From NCBI GenBank assembly GCA_930367205.1, contig OV884014.1, positions 107,304,638 through 107,368,637 on the forward strand: a stretch of 64,000 nucleotides of DNA. Direction: 5' to 3'. Position 1 is the stretch's first letter. Every line of letters starts with the position of its first letter. Source of the DNA: Acanthosoma haemorrhoidale (lineage: Eukaryota > Arthropoda > Insecta > Hemiptera > Acanthosomatidae). Below are positions 35,985 through 47,269 of this stretch, piece after piece. Below the pieces are notes generated by a model. It saw nothing but the letters and a program-made list of their open reading frames with translations, was not told where the DNA came from and made no database searches. Made by a program: the position numbers and the translations under genes.

Positions 35985-36700
35985 ATATTCCTTTATTGTG
36001 CTATAATTAAAATCTGCCTTTTGGTAAGGCAATAAGTAATTAAAATAAATGCTCTCATTCATACCATATTTACAGTTCATCATTCACTCGCTCATTCATA
36101 CAATATTTACAGACAGCACAGAGACCTCCCAAATCCACATGCGAAGAGAAACCGGAGTATTGGGAAGTCCCTCACGCTCCTCCGTCAGCCACGTCACCGG
36201 ATACTAGCCAGTGGAGGCTGACCAAGAGCGTGAGAGCCACAGACGCTCAGGACATGATTGGAGAAACTGGCCATTGCCAGGACTCCCACTGTCACGCGTT
36301 TATAGCAGGTCACGAGGCCACTGCCGTTTCAGTCTCCGAGGAGGATTATAGGGATGAGTGGTGCAGTGCAATGACTGTGCTGCAGGATTAGGGTGGTTGG
36401 AAAGGCAACTGTGGAATTTCATAAACTTGGAAGGGATTAGTACTAGAATGTAGGGTATATTAAGGTCGTTATAAAGGGTTTTGTTGCTGCCGTAATAAGG
36501 GGCATTTACTATTGTTCTCAGGACTTTTTATTGAAAGGATTGGACACGCTTAGTGTCCGACTTTTTTGCTGTCCCCCATAGCTCTATTCCGTATGTCCAG
36601 ATTGGCTTAAATATAACTTTGTAGATTAGTACTTTATTATTTTATTAATTAATGAGTTTTTCCACCTTCCTGTTTTTGCATATCCTTTTCAGCACCATTA
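35985..36700 (-). mobile_element. Jockey-type LINE, 3' part only
   Basis: Minus-strand element with a decayed reverse-transcriptase C-terminus (36300-36690), a 3' untranslated region of about 300 bp and a polyadenylation signal AATAAAG (complement of 35991-35997). Its 3' region is homologous to the plus-strand segment at 53990-54395; both share the core GTGGCTCTCAC-CTCTTGGTCAGCCT. Neither a poly(A) tail nor a target-site duplication can be recognised, so the insertion is old. Confidence 0.8.
36300..36690 (-). pseudogene. Jockey-type reverse transcriptase, C-terminal pseudogene
   Basis: The translated minus strand contains KPIWTYGIELWGTAKKSD and KRVQSFQ, the characteristic region after the reverse-transcriptase thumb in Jockey-clade LINEs. 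It continues with NAPYYGSNKTLYNDLNIP, LSNHPNP and RRLKRQWPRDLL, then a TAA at 36300-36302. A stop follows SFQ (CAA TAA AAA) and two adjacent stops lie upstream of NNKVLIYKVIFK, so it is non-functional. The catalytic YADD region is absent because the element is truncated 5'. The order and spacing of the motifs fit the last 130 or so residues of the family's ORF2. Confidence 0.85.
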
Positions 36701-38179
36701 TTTTCTTTATAATTCTATTTTTAGGATCACAACTAAGTAAGGAGATTAATTGCGCAGTGTAGCCAAGTTACCAAATACACTTTAAAGTAATGCACTCAAT
36801 TTATTTTGACGAAATAGTTAACAGGATCTCTTATGGTCGACTGAGAGGTATTACCTCATCATTGTAGCTGTTTAAGTTGGATACATTACACGGAGACTAA
36901 AAGTGATAAGGGATGTGTTTTTAAGGTGAGAGGTTATGACCTCATCTTGCTTAAATGCGAACTTGACCCTAAGGTTTCTCTCCCAGGATAGTTTTTCTGT
37001 TCGCTTTGAAGGGACTTGGGAGAGTTAGATATAGAAAGTGTGTTGACTTATATCCCCCCATCTTTACTTACATTCTTGCTTTATGTATTTTTTTTTATTT
37101 AATTAATTTCCTATGCATATTCTTGCAGCTATTGCAAATCTATTTTGTCGTAATGATTTCGTTTATGAGTTTTACGCCTCAAAGTTTTAAAAAAACAACT
37201 AACCAACTGGAATCTTGGGATAATTGCTATAATTTTCGTTGAATGGCGATAGAAAACGTTCAATTTGATTCTTACTGTAAAATAAATGTTCATTATTAGA
37301 AACATTAAACAATTTGTATTCCATTGATTTACAGTTTATTTTATTTGGCAATAAAGAGTTAAGGAATCGTTAAGGTATACCAACGTTAACAGTATATTAA
37401 ATCTCTAGTTTCTTAGAACTTTATGTGTAATAATTTTTAAGAGGAGGAAGGTAAAAGTTAAGACATTTGATTTGGTAATGAGGGAATAATCCACAAGAAG
37501 GATTTTGGAGAGGCCATTTCTGTCCGAGTAAGTCATACCGCCGGACGTGCGGAGAGATTTGACTGTTAGAAAGAAGCAAGGTAGGGGGATTTAGAAGGAC
37601 CGATGCCAAAGAAGATAAACGCGAAGGAATCGAAGGAGCAAAAGAACAAAGAGAGGAGGTGGAGATAAGACGGGCAGATATAAGAAGAATAAGAGGGTGC
37701 TTATGAATTAACCATTTCCTTTGTTTCTCACTGCTCCGAGCTCGTTGCTAATTAATAATCATGGGTCTTAAGGATTTATGTCTTCATTTTTAATAATCAT
37801 TCCTGAACGATCTGTCCACTGTCTCGTTCAATTTATAGGCCCGATTCAATGCTGGACGAGCATTCAACGGCCTAAGCTCTCCAAATACCGGATGTCCACT
37901 TAACCGACTAAATGTTGAGAGGTGACTGAATGACAATAGACACGAGCACCTATTCGCCTGTCATCTGGCCCAGAGCACATGGCGCTAATATCTAATGTCA
38001 AAAATGGTTCTTTTATCGCAAATTTCTCTTTGTCTTCGAGATAAAACATCACTACGCCTGGAAAAAATGAATAGCCTGGGCATTGTAATTATATTTAAGG
38101 GCTTGTTGGTAGTCGATCATAATTTATTTTTCTCCATAATGCAATATTCACTTTAAATATATAGATAAAATATTTTTTG
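36701..38179. other. Non-coding DNA, GC-richer block at 37690-37995
   Basis: No gene recognised. The last 300 bp of this stretch are unique and less AT-rich, and carry TAATTAAT and several ATCAT/TAAT cores near 37750-37800. They are a candidate enhancer-like conserved block. Confidence 0.4.
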
Positions 38180-38190
38180 GAACAGCAAGT
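38180..38190. repeat. Left target-site duplication, 11 bp
   Basis: GAACAGCAAGT here is repeated exactly at 38605-38615, directly after the A-run that ends the inserted segment. Confidence 0.9.
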
Positions 38191-38604
38191 TTGATCGAAC
38201 CCGAGCCCCCTGATGGGGACTGAACGACCAACACCCAGATAGAGGTCTATCTCCCGGCCGACTCAACCGAAGCAAGAATACCCCTTCTACCTGCCCAGGG
38301 TAGGACGATTCCCCGGCCAATAGGCCGACTCAGTGCAACCCCCTACAGGGGCCGAGGCCAGGTCTCACCTGGCCGACTTCAAACCAATGCCTAGTACCCC
38401 TAGGCTCCACCATAGGTAGACTCTCACTACCTTCCCGAATCCACCCGCCTCTTTTAGGCATCCCACACCCCATATCCTTCTCATACTACCTTCAAATGGG
38501 ACTCCCCTTAGTGAAAGGCACTTATCATCCTAAATAATTTCCTTTATTTTTCCTACATCCTATATTTCCAGTCGAGAGCTAAGTAAAAAAAAAAAAAAAA
38601 AAAA
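38191..38604 (+). mobile_element. Hairpin-rich retroposon with A20 tail and TSD
   Basis: The 414-bp segment is bracketed by an 11-bp direct repeat and ends in twenty A residues (38585-38604). These are the marks of LINE-mediated retroposition of a plus-strand RNA. Its first 215 bases are GC-rich and built of short perfect hairpins: AGATAGA/TCTATCT (38237-38252), CTACC/GGTAG (38287-38303), CGGCC/GGCCG (38314-38327), CCCCT/AGGGG (38340-38351), GGCCAGGT/ACCTGGCC (38356-38374) and GCCTAG/CTAGGC (38389-38405). The motif GGCCGACT recurs at 38256, 38323 and 38371. No open frame of any length and no reverse-transcriptase similarity is seen. The 3' part (about 38480-38580) is a pyrimidine-rich, AT-rich tail region. 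It is best described as a SINE or a retrocopy of a structured non-coding RNA; the source RNA is not recognised. Confidence 0.85.
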
Positions 38605-38615
38605 GAACAGCAAGT
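38605..38615. repeat. Right target-site duplication, 11 bp
   Basis: GAACAGCAAGT follows the A20 tail and matches 38180-38190 exactly. Confidence 0.9.
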
Positions 38616-41600
38616 GAATTAGCTGGAGTTGATGATAGCACAAAGTACAGATTCAGTATTTTGCCCTCATGGTCCAATATTTCGACAGCTTTACACCTTT
38701 GTCTGATCCTTATCGCTAAATTCGTTGGATTGCCCGTTCAAATTCCATTATAATTGTATATCTTACTTTTTTCTCTGCTAAAGCTATGAGTATTAAAGTA
38801 TGCTATATCATGAATAAAATATTACAAAGCTAATGAACTATTTTTGTTCAAGTGACTTTCCGCCCCTAGAGATCGGAAAAATGTCTTCTTTGATTACTAT
38901 TGGTGCTTAATTAGGATGTAATAACGGTCGCTAAACATAAACAAATTATGGACTGAGTACCATCCTCTTTCTCACTGTTACAATATTATCCAACTACAGA
39001 TAACCCAACCTAATTAGTTATCGTTTTAATATTCGCTTAGGCTTAATCTTAAATTCGTACAAATATAATGTTATAGGAGCGAAACTGAGCAGCATGGTGG
39101 GTGGGCTTGTTATTATAAGATCCATCGTTTGAACAAAAGGACTAATGAGAGGATCTTAAAACAAAAGTAATAAATATCGTCGCTACGTTTAAATTTACTA
39201 ATTCATTCCTTTGCCTGATTCGTCACTTTTTTCGTGACTTAATACCATTAGCGGTAAGCTGTGGTCTTGATTATTTGTAATAAATTTTAGTCAAATAAAA
39301 ATTATATTGTCTTCTTGTCAATAGGAATGAGATTGTATATTGATCGAGTAGGCTGTCATTCGCAGAAAGTTAGCTCGAAGGTTCTACCAATTGTCATTTC
39401 CCAGGACAATACTGATTTTAAAGTGCTTTGAGCTATCTATTATACCTGTGGATAATGTTGGCAGTATTGACGTGTGATCCCAAAACAAGCACGACAACCC
39501 AAAGTAACAACAAGCAGAGAAGATAATAATTATACAGGAGACAGCGGAGGCATTATTATAAAGGGAGTTATTCAATAAACAAACATCCGTTCTTATTAAT
39601 TATAGCTCACAGCTGATAATTCGTGGAGCAGTTACCATTATGTATCGGTGGGGGGTGATATATAATTATCCCCCCCGGTATTATATCCTGTTATTATTGC
39701 CGCCGTTATATCATTATTAAATGTTATCGATGATTTTTCACTAGGCATGTATAGTATCGATCCTCAGCGACAGTACAACTGGCGAGACTTCTGACATTTG
39801 TTATATTAGTTCGTAATAATTCTTTTGCCCGTAAGTATAACGTTAGGGATTCTTGGGGCTTTGTTCTCCCTCGGATCCACGAGGTATAAAAATCCCATCA
39901 GTCCTGTAAAGTTAAAATAAGTAAAAAAATGGCGGCATTAAAACCAAAATGAAGAAAATGATGATGGGGCATGGCTGATCTGTGGTAGGCAAGCCCTAAA
40001 ACAAAAAAGCATTTTAAGAGTTGGTTTGTACGGGAGTTAAGCAGCCGAGAAATAACGAAGTGCAATCACTATAGTGCCCACCTTACGAAGTTCTTAGCGG
40101 AATGAGCTGGAACCGTTCTTTCCTTACCGCATTAGAAGAAAGTGCCTCGAATTTATTTAGTTAACGCGGACATAGCTGTTTTATTTCAAGTCCCAAGGCT
40201 TTAGAAATTGTTCCTGTTGAACGACAACAGTAAATGGCATGTAGCGTAAGCTACCGTAACTCTCTAACTGTATCCTCCACCTTACAATGAACAACACAAG
40301 AATAACCCATCCAGCAGATTGTGCTACTAGTCTGAGGTTATGGCGAATGAGTAACAAGCAGCAAGCCTAATTTTTCATCTTATCAGTCCAACGTTGCTTA
40401 CCTTTGTAACATTCCTGCAAATGTGTATGGTAAAAACATCATTGTCCCCCTATTAAAGGCCAAATGGACTCTTAATTTCTTCCAACTGTATAACAAAGCC
40501 AACAAGACGATAAGGAACATGTACACTTACCTTGCCAATTAAGGACATGACAGCCTAAGGTATTGTTATGACTTAAACAAGACTAGATGCCCGTGGTGAA
40601 AACATATCACTCACCAATTAGCGGTCGCTCGATAACACCAATCTTCTTTTTCAGTGTTGCCAACGGCTTCAGAAGACATACGGACATCGGAGGGTGTGGA
40701 TCTTGAATTATTCATAGTCCCGCCTGCTGTTTGTGTCCATGACGACCGCCCATTCATAAGCTCTGCCCATTGATATTTTAAGGCACCCAGTCCACGAAAC
40801 CACTATCTGTCACCATAACATTTAGTCACAAAGTGTCTGTAATGAAGGTGACTGAACAAAACAAAGATTTCTCATGTCACGGCTCAGAAACTCGAATTGA
40901 TTTAAATATTTTATTCTCCCACATTATATATAAAGATATGATTTCCTTGATGTAGGTAATGTTTTTCCTCTGAACAAAGACTCAATTGCATTTTTCAGTA
41001 GACGAAAGAACAACATTTAAACCCTTTATTTGAAATATTGTTCTTTCACCACATAACTCTTAAATTGCTCACTTTAACTTGACTCAAATACAAATTTGAC
41101 CTATATATAACTCTACACCTCACCCCTCTCTCTCTATAACTCCTAGTTATGACATTGAGTCGTCTGTTCTACTGTACTCCCACCGCGCAGGTCATCATTT
41201 TCAAATTTACGATGACTTAAGACCTGTTCTTTACGTGTATATACATTTAAAAATACAATTTAGTACATGTTTGATGTATGAGAATTTTTTTTTTAGATTA
41301 AAAAGCTTTATAGTCAGCAATTTTATAGAAGATTGAGAAGTTGAAGGAACTAAGCGATAAAAATGAGATATTTTCCGTCTAAAATATAAATTCCGGTTGC
41401 CTAAGTAGGTTTTCAATAGAAAGGTGTTAGGACAGTATCCTGAACATAGGGTGAGAAACTGAAACGGAAGAAAGCCACTGTAAATTTACGGAGGTTGAAC
41501 TGAAGTAATATGGTTACCCTATACCACTATAGCCCACCAGAAGAGAATCAGTGTGATGAGCTTGATCATTGCGTACTAGGGCCTACTACACCAACACACA

Positions 41601-41689
41601 TCTCATACCTGCCTATATCTGTATTAGCGGGATATATTTTTGTAATATATAATTATACATAACATTGAGGCTAATTATGAAATGCCAAC
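38616..41689. other. Non-coding DNA, no gene recognised
   Basis: AT-rich, with no recognisable family in any frame. A less AT-rich stretch at about 40600-40800 is unique within the window. Confidence 0.45.
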
Positions 41690-41758
41690 GCCAGCCTGCT
41701 GGCACTGCAGGTGTCCTGGATGACACCTACCCTGATGAGGCAACCCTCATTTATCAGG
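41690..41758. repeat. Three consecutive short hairpins
   Basis: Within 69 bp there are three inverted repeats: GCCAGC/GCTGGC (41690-41703, 2-base loop), AGGTGTC/GACACCT (41709-41728, 6-base loop), and CCTGATGAGG pairing with CCTCAT plus ATCAGG across a 2-base bulge (41731-41758). They end four bases before the LTR-like segment that starts at 41762. Confidence 0.85.
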
Positions 41759-41761
41759 CCT

Positions 41762-42052
41762 TGTTATGGAAACAATAAACCGTCCCTCTCCAAGCAAATG
41801 CCCAGATGACGACCGCCGGGCGTGGCAATATTTCAACTATTTTCCCACGCTCACTGAAGTAGCACTGTTCCATTTCTCCCTATATAAGCTCCTCCAGATT
41901 TCCACTCATCCTCACTCAGTCACTCACTACATGCTCTCTCTTCCTGCTTAGACGTAAGACAGTATTTTTACTAACCGTTACCTCGTTGTACGTTTTGAAT
42001 AAATTCTTGTGAAATGCCTATCTGTGTAAACTTCTTTAACTGGCCGATAACA
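41762..42052 (+). mobile_element. Candidate solo LTR or promoter segment
   Basis: The segment begins TGTTAT and ends ATAACA, an inverted terminal pair of the TG...CA kind typical of LTRs. Inside are, in order, a TATATAAG box (41881-41888), an arthropod-type initiator TCAGTC (41916-41921) about 35 bp downstream, and the polyadenylation signal AATAAA (41999-42004). That order is what the U3-R-U5 of an LTR requires. Against it, the five bases on either side (GGCCT and CTCTC) do not form a target-site duplication, and no primer-binding site or second LTR was found. It may be a solo LTR with rearranged flanks, or a host core promoter. Confidence 0.35.
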
Positions 42053-43789
42053 CTCTCTATCTTGACAAGTCTGCCTTAGAAGCTTGCTCCTAAACTGGAA
42101 CGAATAATCTACTCATCGTCAATATTTTCTTCTCAGGTGGACTCGACTTCTAAAATGTTCCACTATAAGCTTCAACAGACTTTGTTGATAACGTCCTGAG
42201 GCATAGTAGAGTGGTTGAATAAATTACTTACAAATAAATGATCAAGTTGCGTGATACATGCATCCAAATCCCACATTACATCCGCTCAAGCGATGAATGA
42301 TAATTTTTTTGCACTAAGGAATCCCTTTATCGCACTGGCTATTATGAAGAATCCTTTGGTGTGCCATCTTGCCCCTGAATTGCTCATGGACCTTTGAGCC
42401 ATCCGATCAGATGAGAGTGCGGGCATTGCTGTACAAATGTGCCTGAAGGAGTACTGCTTCTGTCCACTGTTACAAAACTCCAGTAAACGTTCCATGACAT
42501 ATTTATTCGATAAAAGCCTGTGATGCTAAAATATTGACCCGATAAAAAAGGAAAAGCCATAAATTACAAGGAGAGACGAATCCATTATGCCAGAATTATT
42601 TTAAGTCATTTGTAAATGTACTTGTATCATTGGTATCTATGTGATACTGCGCTAATTTCGAATTTATATTATTTTTTTATTTATCATAGACTAAAAACAA
42701 CACCAAAAAGTTTTTATACTCGTAAACCTTCCAAATGCAAAATTCTTCGTACTTTGCACCACGAACCCAGAGGGTAAATACGGGTAATGCCTTCATGAGC
42801 TGTGAGCTTAAAGGCCATTTTTGTCACTTTTAGGCTATTTATTAAAAGCAACTCGATGGTGGTTTATCTATTTCATTATTAATTTATTATTACAACCCTA
42901 ATTAGATTTTTGCTTGTTAGTTATTTTAGTTTCTATTTAGTTTGTCCTTAACTATTTGCGTTAGTAAAATGATTTAACTCTTTGTGTCTATTTGTGCCAT
43001 AATGATAACCCTTATAAATTCCACATATATATTACATGAAGCAGATGTGCATTCCTGTCACACACACCGTACCCACATGGCCATGAATAGCAATGCAGCA
43101 GATGGACTCATTCAAGGTGACCTCACATCTCACATTAAATCCATTTATGCTAATATATTAATTACCCACCTCCAACGGTCCATCCACGCAATTATAAACC
43201 CATTTTGTAGTTCCAAATTTACAGCATTCATTTTCAAAATAACTCTTGTAATATATGATTATTGCCAATAGCATATGGATAGGAATATTGCAATATCCCA
43301 TGTCTACAAAAAGGTCAACCGAATAAACTAATAAGCTAATAAAATACATGAAAGAGAGCCAATATTACCTTAATTAATTGGCCTTCTGCTTTTATATCTT
43401 GTATTATGAATGGGTAATTTACTATTAAACTCTATTGAATGATAGTATAGTATAAATATATAACAATATAGTAATTTCTATTGTAAAGCCACTTCCCTAC
43501 ATTATTTTTAACGGGCTTATTTATACGGTTTGGCTGGAAAGGAAACTACCTTGCAAAGTACGATTCCTCTGAAAATATCCCTGGCTTAATTGTAGTTGCG
43601 AGCACGTTATTAATGTCAGTTTTAAAAAACAAAATTACATATAGTTATTATAAAATTTGAAAGCAACCTACCGTGTAGGAATTAAAAGAGACGGTGTTGG
43701 TAGGTAGATAGATGCCTCGAGACTATAAGACAACTAACTACAAGGGAACAAGCCTGTGGTTTCAGCTCCGCAATCATCGCTGTAGCATC

Positions 43790-43823
43790 CGCGGGGTCAC
43801 TGGAGCACGATTGTGACCCCGCG
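43790..43823. repeat. GC-rich perfect hairpin, 11-bp arms
   Basis: CGCGGGGTCAC (43790-43800) and GTGACCCCGCG (43813-43823) are exact reverse complements around a 12-base loop. The arms are far more GC-rich than the surroundings. Its role is unknown. Confidence 0.9.
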
Positions 43824-45726
43824 ATCTCTTGGTCAAGCATGCGTCATGAGAGAGGTACCTCGTGCAACTTTGCCACAAGTGGTTACTTAATGCGGATGCT
43901 TTGATTTTCAAGGACCACTTCCATCATGGCTTCATGTAGGTGACATAGGCTCAAGTCATTAAATCCGAAAGGTATATCCAGCGAAACTCCGGCTAACTCC
44001 GGGTCGCTATTTGTTCTTTGGATAAGAAACAATAGTCACTATTCCCTTACCTTAGCTTTTGACTTTTTAAATTTGAAGTTATTAAATACTAAAAAGTCAG
44101 AAACTCTTCAATCTCAAAGCTGCGACTTTCGAACAGAAACGCCAAATGAAATTCCAAGACATAGTGTATGAATCAAACAGTAGAAATTTCTTTCTTAATG
44201 TCGTTTTGTTCTATTTCGACAAGTCCTTTTGCTTTATAAGTTATCTATTTAAAAAAAATTATTTTGTCGTTGGAAAAATTGAGTGTCGAAAATATCTAGT
44301 ATAATTTTTATGATTATTTTCGATTTTTTTATTTTTAAAACCTCATTTTCTATAATATCAATTTAGTTCAAAGCCCAATTTCAAGATGTCCAATTCGTAT
44401 GCCTTCTGGATAATCGTATACTCAATTTTGATTTAATCACAGACAGTTCTGTCTACAGACTTTGCTCAGTCAGATAAGGAACCTCGTCTACGGCCGTGTA
44501 TATCCAGCCAATAGCCTTCACTCTGGTGTGAGACTGCGACCTTTCGCCGGACTTAGGTGTTGCTGCATCAGCTATAACGGCTAGTCACCCGTTAGTCAGC
44601 AAAACTACACTAACCTAACAACAATGTGTATTTGAATTTTGGTAAGAGTGCATTGAAATTCCTAAATAGACAATTCTACAGTGTGGGCGAGGATAGGTTA
44701 TGCCAAAAAAGACGTAACAATTAGGGAACTCGTCTTTAAAAGCAACAAAGCCGACCCTTGTGTTCGGAATTTTTTTTAGTTTAGAAAAACAAGTTTAGAA
44801 AATGATTAGGAAAGGGAACGGGTTTCATTGTTACCTCCAACAGGCCTTATTATGTTGTTAACAATTAAAATGAAGAAGACATGTAAAGGAAAGAATGAAC
44901 AACAAAGGAAGGAACGCTAAGAGCAACAAAATAAAAGAACGACATAAGACGACGAAATTTGTTTTCAGCAACACAATAAAGTGGTTGAAGGAGTGACTTA
45001 AATAAAGGTTAAGTTTAAAATGTGACTGTACAATTTAAGAACTTATTAAACAGTTATATAATACATTTAAAAAACAACAAAGCACCATACAGGACCGAAA
45101 ATGTCAACATTATCGACATTACGTACAGATATAAAATAATCATGATAAGAGACCGTTTACAAATAGTACTGTTTCAGATGAAGGCGATAAAGGATAAAGA
45201 ATAGATATCAGCTATCGGTGGGTCCGAGAAGACTGACAATATCTAGAGAAGTGTGGGGCTAAATGCTTGACCCTGAGTTACACCGGCGTGGGTGAGGGTC
45301 CAGCACGAACTAGCCGTTCCGATGTTCGCTCCGAGATAGTCTTCGGGTGAAGATATTTGGTAATCTCTATGGTGTATTCTTCTTATATAGTTAGACAATT
45401 CGTCACTTTCGCACTAAATTAAGAGTATTTCGGAACCGCTGCTGCACATAGCAATGGCAAGATGAAATTTAAATATTAAGATATTTTTTGCCATTGCTAG
45501 AAGCCTCCAAGAATGGTGCAACGGAATCCATAAGTATCCGAAATAATTTTATGAAAAGTTAAAAACAATTGTCCAATTACCTTATCTCCGATTACCATTA
45601 TCTCATGAAAATGTGTGTTTTCCAACACTGGGCCCCCGAGATGCCCACGGTGGTCGACTTCACCAGCGGGATGTTTTATTTGCTGAATCACACGACAGAC
45701 CCCCTCTAATATTAATAAATGATAAC

Positions 45727-45773
<47 letters not shown>
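45727..45773. repeat. (AAT)n microsatellite
   Basis: About 15 uninterrupted AAT units. The poly-Asn and poly-Tyr open frames across it are artefacts of the repeat. Confidence 0.98.
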
Positions 45774-47023
45774 GTTTCACCAAAAATTAGATGGAGACCA
45801 TATCTTTTGTCTTTTAGCTTTTTCAACTTCAATCAACTAAGATGCAGTCTGATGCAGAGTTCGTTATCATTTTTTTTTTTCATTTTTTAACATTGCATAA
45901 AGAATGCCCTAACAAAATTACGAGCAGTTTATGTATAATAGATGCAAACTTCTGGACTATATCACTATATATTTAAAAAATTATTTGTATTTAATTATGT
46001 AGCTTGTACATGCAATGTTGACCGATGTAGCATATTCGTTGGTAATACTCTTTTCTTAAGAGATACGGGACATTTTTCACATATTTATTTTGCAAACTTT
46101 CATTCATAATACCTGAAGTAAAACATATTTAGTGTAAGCTATCCTGTTCATGAATATACCTGTTAAATTGCAAATGGATTTTATTATTTCTATAAGCGTA
46201 CTTCATGATAAAAGGCCAACGTATGACCTTAGAGCTTGAAGTGGTGATATAAGATTTGTTCAGTAATACTGATTCGTACATAAAGGTAACTAAGACCCGG
46301 TAGTGTTATCGTCGCCACAGCCTTGCCTGTGGCCAAGGCGACCAACCCCTATCTCACGAAGGTCCAGCCACATGCACGCTAACCGCCTTGTTTCTCCCCT
46401 TAGGCACAGACCCTTTTGGCCTGAGATCTACCAACATACGCATGGAATTACATCTCACCTACGATCCATGTATGCAAGAACATACGTCACGGACTTTAAG
46501 CACGATACATCCAGCGACTTATCGCCCTGGTGGGTGTGGTCTCCGGAGAGATTAGGCTAATCTATAATATATGATATCTAGCCAGTGCGATTTACAAACA
46601 GCCAATCAAAGAGCAGTGTACACAAACGTAGTGGGGGTGGGGCGTGTCCACGTTTTTGGGGATTGGTTGTGTTATTATAATCAAGAAACCCTAATGCATT
46701 TGTATTTATGTATTTCAAAATTTTGAGAAGGGCTTCAAATTAATGATCTCATAACAAATATGTACTTTTTTTTTTCTTTTCTTGTTACTATAATTGCGAA
46801 AATATTTTGCATAGCAGTTCTGGAAATTTCGCTGTAAATAAATAAGCCCGATGAAAAGTATAAAGTGTATTTATTTAATTGATTAGTAATACAAAAAATA
46901 ATAGTTATTTGTCAAAGAGAGTAGCGTTTGTCAAAATAATGATCAATTTAGTATTAATCCCTCTTTAATTGTAAAACATCTGTCTTGAGATTTTTTTGAG
47001 ATTGGGTAATTTTCTATATTCCT

Positions 47024-47269
47024 ACCTAATCATAGTCATTTCTAACCTAAACTGCCCCGACCATTTTCTGCTATTAATTAGACTTAACAATGTGCTATTA
47101 CCCTCTCTTCTCTGTATGCTAAACCACCATCTATGCCATACATAAATCATCACTAGTAATAATTACGCGTTCATGATCTAATACTTTAAGGTATAACATT
47201 CGGAAATAGGCTGGTTGTATGTCGGTTAGGTTATTTATTATTTTGCTAACAATGGCCGAAAATCAGGTA
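47024..47269 (+). repeat. Direct duplication, copy 1
   Basis: This segment (ACCTAATCATAGTCATTTCT to AAAATCAGGTA) is repeated in the same orientation at 48775-49075. It includes an identical 34-base run that begins ATCATCACTAGTAATAATTA and a 42-base run that begins ATACTTTAAGGTATAACATT. Both copies start TA-CCTAAT and end ATCAGG-TA, so the edges are weakly inverted and flanked by TA. That would suit a TA-targeting MITE, although the internal terminal repeats are poor. Confidence 0.93.

Larger units (their letters stand above)
42053..47023. other. Non-coding DNA with one hairpin and one microsatellite
   Basis: No gene recognised in about 5 kb. It holds a GC-rich hairpin (43790-43823) and an AAT array (45727-45773). 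Unique less AT-rich blocks lie at about 44440-44600, 45200-45350 and 46300-46560. The open frames at 42984-43271 and 46303-46560 show no known domain. Confidence 0.4.

Noticed and set aside
41757..42057. Target-site duplication for the LTR-like unit
   Set aside because: The flanking pentamers GGCCT and CTCTC do not match, so the LTR call is kept at low confidence.
45497..45840. Open frames with poly-Tyr (minus) and poly-Asn (plus)
   Set aside because: Translation of the AAT microsatellite; flanking residues match no family I know.
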